Source of the DNA: an uncultured Lachnospiraceae bacterium
GTDB taxonomy: Bacteria; Bacillota; Clostridia; Lachnospirales; Lachnospiraceae
Assembly (NCBI GenBank): GCA_900313745.1
Contig: OMSM01000019.1
Span: 1-9,237, forward strand
Length of the DNA: 9,237 nt
Direction of reading: 5' to 3'
Part shown: piece after piece, positions 6,495 to 9,237 of the stretch
Layout: the number at the start of each line of letters is the position of its first letter
Position numbering within the stretch: position 1 is the first letter of the stretch
Position numbers and translations under genes: made by a program
Notes under the pieces: model-generated
Database searches by the model: none
What the model saw: only the letters and a program-made list of their open reading frames with translations
What the model was told of the DNA's origin: nothing

Positions 6495-7934
6495 ATGTTT
6501 GCGGACAGACTGAAACGTATCATGGAGCTTCTGGAGGTTTCTTCCTCCGAGCTTGCGGAATACATCGGCTGTGACAAGTCGAACATCAGCAGGATAGTCA
6601 GCGGGGCGCGTGTCCCCAGCCGCGGAGGGGCAGCCTGGAGAAGGCTCTCTGCGGGAATTCTCAGCATCGCCGGGGAGAAGGGACGGGTTCCCGCTCTGTG
6701 TGAGGAACTTGAGTGTGCCTCCGCCGAGAACGACGCACTGAAGGAGGCTCTGGACTGTTATTTCTATGCGGACAGCGGAACGGATCCGGACGGCGGGATC
6801 GGCAGGGGGAGAAGCGCAAGCTTCAGGATGTTCGGAGAGAAGCTGGACATCGTCATGACCCTCGCGGGACTGTCTAATGTGCGCCTTGGCAGGCAGGTCA
6901 ACCTGGACGCCTCCTACATCAGCCGCTTCCGCAGCGGCCAGCGCACCCCCCGGTCCAATCCCAGGGTTGTGGACTCGATCTGCGCAGTGCTGCTGACCAG
7001 GATCCGGGCGCAGAACAGGATCCCCGAGCTCAGTGAGACCACGGGAATATCTGCGGCGGTCCTGGAGGACAGACCCAGGGCGAGGGACGCGCTGAGGAAC
7101 TGGCTCTGCGATTTTACGGCAAATGACAGCGGGGAGATCATCGGGCAGCTGATCAATGATATCGACGGCTTCCAGTTCCGGATGGATGTGGCGCTGCCCC
7201 CGGCCGGCGAGGTCGCGGGCGCTGCCCTCCAGGAGGAGGCACGCAGTATCTATTCCGGCCGGAAGGGAATTCAGGAAGCGGTCCTCCGGCTCCTCGGCTC
7301 GGCTCTTGCGGCGAAAGCGCCGGAGCTGCTCCTGTACTCGGATGAGAGCATGGACTGGATGATCCAGGAACCGGAGTTTTCCGCCAGGTGGGCGTCGCTT
7401 ATGCAGGCGGCAGTGCTCTCGGGAACCAGCATAAAGATCATTCACAACGTGGACCGGGACCTGAGGGAGATGGTGGAGGCGGTGCGAAGCTGGCTTCCGC
7501 TCTATATGTCCGGAAGGATAGAGTCCTACTACTGCAGCAGGCCGAGGGACCGGAGATTTACGCATACGCTGTTCGTCTGCCCCGGCTGCGCCTGCGTGGA
7601 AGCGGCAAACGTCAACGGACACCCCGAGTCCAGAATGTACAGGTTCCATGGTGATCCGGATATCGTGAAGCTCTACGAAAACCAGTTCACAGCACTACTG
7701 GAGGAGTCTCTTCCGTACGTAAGGGTAGACAGCGGCGACGGAACGCACGTGCCGTGGTCCGGAGATGTCCGGCTTGCGCACACCGGCATACGTATCTCGG
7801 AGAGCGCGGTCACCGTCACCAGGCTGGACGAGCCGAGATGTGCGTTCGTTATTATGCACCCGTCCATGCGGTCGGCCTTTGCCGCTTATCTGGAAACAAA
7901 AACTGATGAGGCCGCGGGCAGGAATATGCAGTAA
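6495..7934 (+). CDS. Tandem XRE-type HTH regulator with a large C-terminal domain (possibly PLD-like)
   Basis: A 479-residue cytoplasmic, probably DNA-binding regulator. Two related HTH domains lie in tandem at about residues 1-55 and 111-165. Each starts with MF-x-(D/E)-(R/K)-L and contains an ISR-x2-SG-x-R-x-P recognition region, so they look like an internal duplication. The C-terminal half (about 245-430) has a hydrophobic strand (PELLLYSDESMDWM), then SGTSIKIIHNVDRDLREM, a WLPLYMSGRIESYYC segment and HTLFVCPGCAC. This order recalls degenerate PLD-like sensor domains such as in TrmB, but that is inference. The CPGCAC cysteines (362-367) may bind metal or sense redox state. The preferred start is ATG 6495 with GAGG (6483-6486) 8 nt before it; GTG 6486 would add three residues. 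It is not a known named gene. Confidence 0.8.
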   Translation: MFADRLKRIMELLEVSSSELAEYIGCDKSNISRIVSGARVPSRGGAAWRRLSAGILSIAGEKGRVPALCEELECASAENDALKEALDCYFYADSGTDPDGGIGRGRSASFRMFGEKLDIVMTLAGLSNVRLGRQVNLDASYISRFRSGQRTPRSNPRVVDSICAVLLTRIRAQNRIPELSETTGISAAVLEDRPRARDALRNWLCDFTANDSGEIIGQLINDIDGFQFRMDVALPPAGEVAGAALQEEARSIYSGRKGIQEAVLRLLGSALAAKAPELLLYSDESMDWMIQEPEFSARWASLMQAAVLSGTSIKIIHNVDRDLREMVEAVRSWLPLYMSGRIESYYCSRPRDRRFTHTLFVCPGCACVEAANVNGHPESRMYRFHGDPDIVKLYENQFTALLEESLPYVRVDSGDGTHVPWSGDVRLAHTGIRISESAVTVTRLDEPRCAFVIMHPSMRSAFAAYLETKTDEAAGRNMQ

Positions 7935-8033
7935 AATAGTCGTATCAGATAAGGGACGCATGCTGTGAAATAATGCGCAGGGGCGTCTCCGGGCAGCAGG
8001 AGAAACGATCGATACCGGTATGGCCGGAACTGG

Positions 8034-8039
8034 AAGGAG
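8034..8039 (+). promoter_or_regulatory. Ribosome binding site that sets the zinc-ribbon start at ATG 8047
   Basis: AAGGAG (8034-8039) lies 7 nt before ATG 8047, an ideal arrangement. An in-frame ATG at 8020 lacks such a site and would put this sequence inside the coding region. Confidence 0.8.
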
Positions 8040-8046
8040 CAAAGCG

Positions 8047-8730
8047 ATGGAAGATACAGGGCTTAACGTGGGCACGGCACAGAAAATGGGGCAGCAGTTC
8101 TGCACCTACTGCGGCAGCAAACTGACCCCGGGGACAAAGTTTTGCACCAACTGCGGCGCACCGGTGAAGGAAGAGGCCGGAGAAGCGGCTTATGCGGCGG
8201 AGCCGGAGCCCCAGGGGGTTAACTCGTTCGCCGGCGAAGAGAACAGCGCGGGGGAAACGGAGGAGCAGTCGCCCTTCAGCCCTTATCTGCAGAACGGGGC
8301 GGAAACTCCGGAACAGGACACCGATTCCCCGGATACACAGACTTCCGGGTATTCTCATACCTCCCAGAACTACGGTCAGCAGTTCAATACCGGAGCTTAC
8401 GCGGGCGGGGGACAGACGAATTTCAATGATAAGGGCAGCGGGAAGATAACCCTGCACCTTGCCGCAATCCTCTGCTACCTGTTCAGTTTTGTCGGGTGGA
8501 TTGCCGCTTACTTCCTTGGGGACAGATCGAACCATTTCCTGCGCTTCCACCTGAACCAGGCGCTGGTGCTTCTTCTTGCGAACGCGGTCCTGCGCCTTAT
8601 CCTTCCGGAGGACATCCGGATTTTCGGAGAGATGTTCATCTTCGTGCTGTGGTGCTTCGGCGTATTCCATGCGTTCCGGCACGAGGAGAAGGGCGTGCCG
8701 ATTCTCGGGAAGATCACGCTGATCAGGTAA
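8047..8730 (+). CDS. Zinc-ribbon protein with C-terminal membrane domain (DUF4870/Tic20-like)
   Basis: A 227-residue membrane protein of unknown function. An N-terminal zinc ribbon has two CxxC pairs (C19/C22 and C33/C36) in the form FCTYCGSKL...KFCTNCGAPV. A Glu/Pro/Ser/Gln-rich, probably disordered linker covers about 40-130. The C-terminal 90 residues hold about three hydrophobic helices and the sequence RSNHFLRFHLNQALVLLLAN. The RFHxxQ pattern resembles DUF4870/Tic20-like proteins, whose role is unclear in bacteria. The gene lies 112 nt after the tandem-HTH regulator on the same strand. The gap holds only hairpins without a T-tract (CGCAT/ATGCG at 7957-7977; GACGC/GCGTC at 7955-7987), so co-transcription is possible. 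A strong terminator follows. Confidence 0.85.
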   Translation: MEDTGLNVGTAQKMGQQFCTYCGSKLTPGTKFCTNCGAPVKEEAGEAAYAAEPEPQGVNSFAGEENSAGETEEQSPFSPYLQNGAETPEQDTDSPDTQTSGYSHTSQNYGQQFNTGAYAGGGQTNFNDKGSGKITLHLAAILCYLFSFVGWIAAYFLGDRSNHFLRFHLNQALVLLLANAVLRLILPEDIRIFGEMFIFVLWCFGVFHAFRHEEKGVPILGKITLIR

Positions 8731-8800
8731 GGCGGTTCAGGCTTCCGCGCGGAGAACGCACGCGAAATGATGCCTTCGGCAGGCGGGACAGAAAAGAGAA

Positions 8801-8846
8801 AACGGCGGAACAGGCACACTCAGGAGGCCTGTTCCGCCGTTTTTTT
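8801..8846. terminator. Bidirectional rho-independent terminator between convergent genes
   Basis: A 15-bp perfect stem is formed by 8801-8815 and 8827-8841 (core CGGCGGAACAGG) around an 11-nt loop. A T-run follows on the + strand, continuing as CTTTTC. On the left side GAAAAGAGAAAA (8791-8802) gives a T-rich tract on the - strand. It can end both the zinc-ribbon transcript and the convergent exchanger transcript. Confidence 0.92.
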
Positions 8847-8877
8847 CTTTTCTGAATTCCCTGGCCCGGACTGCAGG

Positions 8878-9237
8878 TCAGAGCAGGAACTGGAAGACGA
8901 GGAATGCCGCGTAGATGCCAAGCAGCAGGATGCCCTGCCAGCGGCTGATCTTCTCCTTCAGCAGCGTGGGGACACAAAGAATTGACATCACAAGGAAAGC
9001 GATGGGGATATCGACGACCAGGGAGGCGTTCATGCTTCCGATGGTCTTCTCCGTGGGAACGCGGAAGGGGGAGATCGTGATCGCCATGCCGGAGACCAGG
9101 ACGATGTTGAACAGGTTCGCTCCGATGATGTTGCCGAGGGACAGCGAGCCGTGGCCCTTGATGAGCGAGGTGATGGCGGTGATGAGCTCGGGCAGGGAGG
9201 TGCCGAGAGCGATCATGGTCAGGCCGATGACGGAATC
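8878..9237 (-). CDS. Na+/Ca2+ exchanger (CaCA) family protein, C-terminal part
   Basis: The last 119 residues of a membrane antiporter that runs off the right edge of the window. The visible part begins DSVIGLTMIALGTSLPELITAI and continues with GNIIGANLFNIVLVSG. This is the second alpha-repeat of CaCA exchangers, whose conserved acidic residue in the G-T-S-L-P-E motif helps to bind the transported cation. Three further hydrophobic segments follow and the protein ends ...FLVFQFLL with TGA at 8878-8880. It resembles the bacterial YrbG-like subfamily. It probably exchanges Ca2+ for Na+ or K+ at the cytoplasmic membrane, but the ion cannot be fixed from this fragment. The ATG at 9216 is internal, not the start. 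It is convergent with the zinc-ribbon gene. Confidence 0.88.
   Translation of the reverse strand, partial: DSVIGLTMIALGTSLPELITAITSLIKGHGSLSLGNIIGANLFNIVLVSGMAITISPFRVPTEKTIGSMNASLVVDIPIAFLVMSILCVPTLLKEKISRWQGILLLGIYAAFLVFQFLL

Noticed and set aside
4895..6667. 590-codon open frame on the - strand, antisense to the CotH gene
   Set aside because: It mirrors the CotH reading frame, has no recognisable domain, would cross the terminator at 6311-6355 and lies opposite a well-supported gene. Long antisense frames are expected in GC-rich coding DNA.
6399..7649. 416-codon open frame on the - strand, antisense to the tandem-HTH gene
   Set aside because: No recognisable domain, a composition rich in Arg, Pro and Gly typical of shadow frames, and it spans the operator-like region and the start of the real gene.
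1..9237. CRISPR array, tRNA, rRNA, prophage or insertion sequence
   Set aside because: No regularly spaced repeats, no cloverleaf-like sequence and no transposase, integrase or phage gene could be seen on either strand.

Overview
This window is GC-rich chromosomal DNA, probably from a Firmicute of the class Clostridia; a high-GC member of the Lachnospiraceae is my best guess. The reasons are strong GGAGG-type ribosome binding sites, many compact rho-independent terminators, a long-form SAICAR synthetase, a secreted CotH-family protein, and a tandem-HTH regulator of a type I associate with Clostridia. I see no insertion sequence, phage gene, CRISPR array, tRNA or rRNA. The seven complete genes all lie on the + strand; one partial gene enters from the right on the - strand.

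Left part (1-3428), regulation and transport. A TetR/AcrR-type repressor (146-730) is followed by an AEC-family permease and a MATE-family exporter. A strong terminator lies between the repressor and the permease, and its T-tract ends only 6 nt before the permease ribosome binding site. The permease therefore most likely starts at TTG 824, and read-through or attenuation may control it. TCTGC/GCAGA inverted repeats occur upstream of both tetR and the MATE gene and are candidate operators.

Middle part (3429-6360). purC, a purine biosynthesis gene, stands alone without other pur genes. A perfect 12-bp-stem terminator separates it from a signal-peptide-bearing CotH kinase-family protein (4682-6289). 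A consensus TATAAT lies directly against the 5' edge of that terminator. A second long terminator closes the CotH gene.

Right part (6361-9237). A dense cluster of overlapping inverted repeats precedes a regulator with two tandem XRE-type HTH domains and a large C-terminal domain that may be a degenerate PLD-like sensor. A zinc-ribbon membrane protein (8047-8730) follows and could be co-transcribed with it. A bidirectional terminator then separates it from the convergent C-terminal end of a Na+/Ca2+ exchanger-family protein, which runs off the window.

Most genes are ordinary, individually terminated housekeeping or transport units. The least explained part is the tandem-HTH regulator, its operator-like upstream region and its zinc-ribbon neighbour. 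The secreted CotH protein and the terminator placements come next. No gap between genes exceeds 300 bases.
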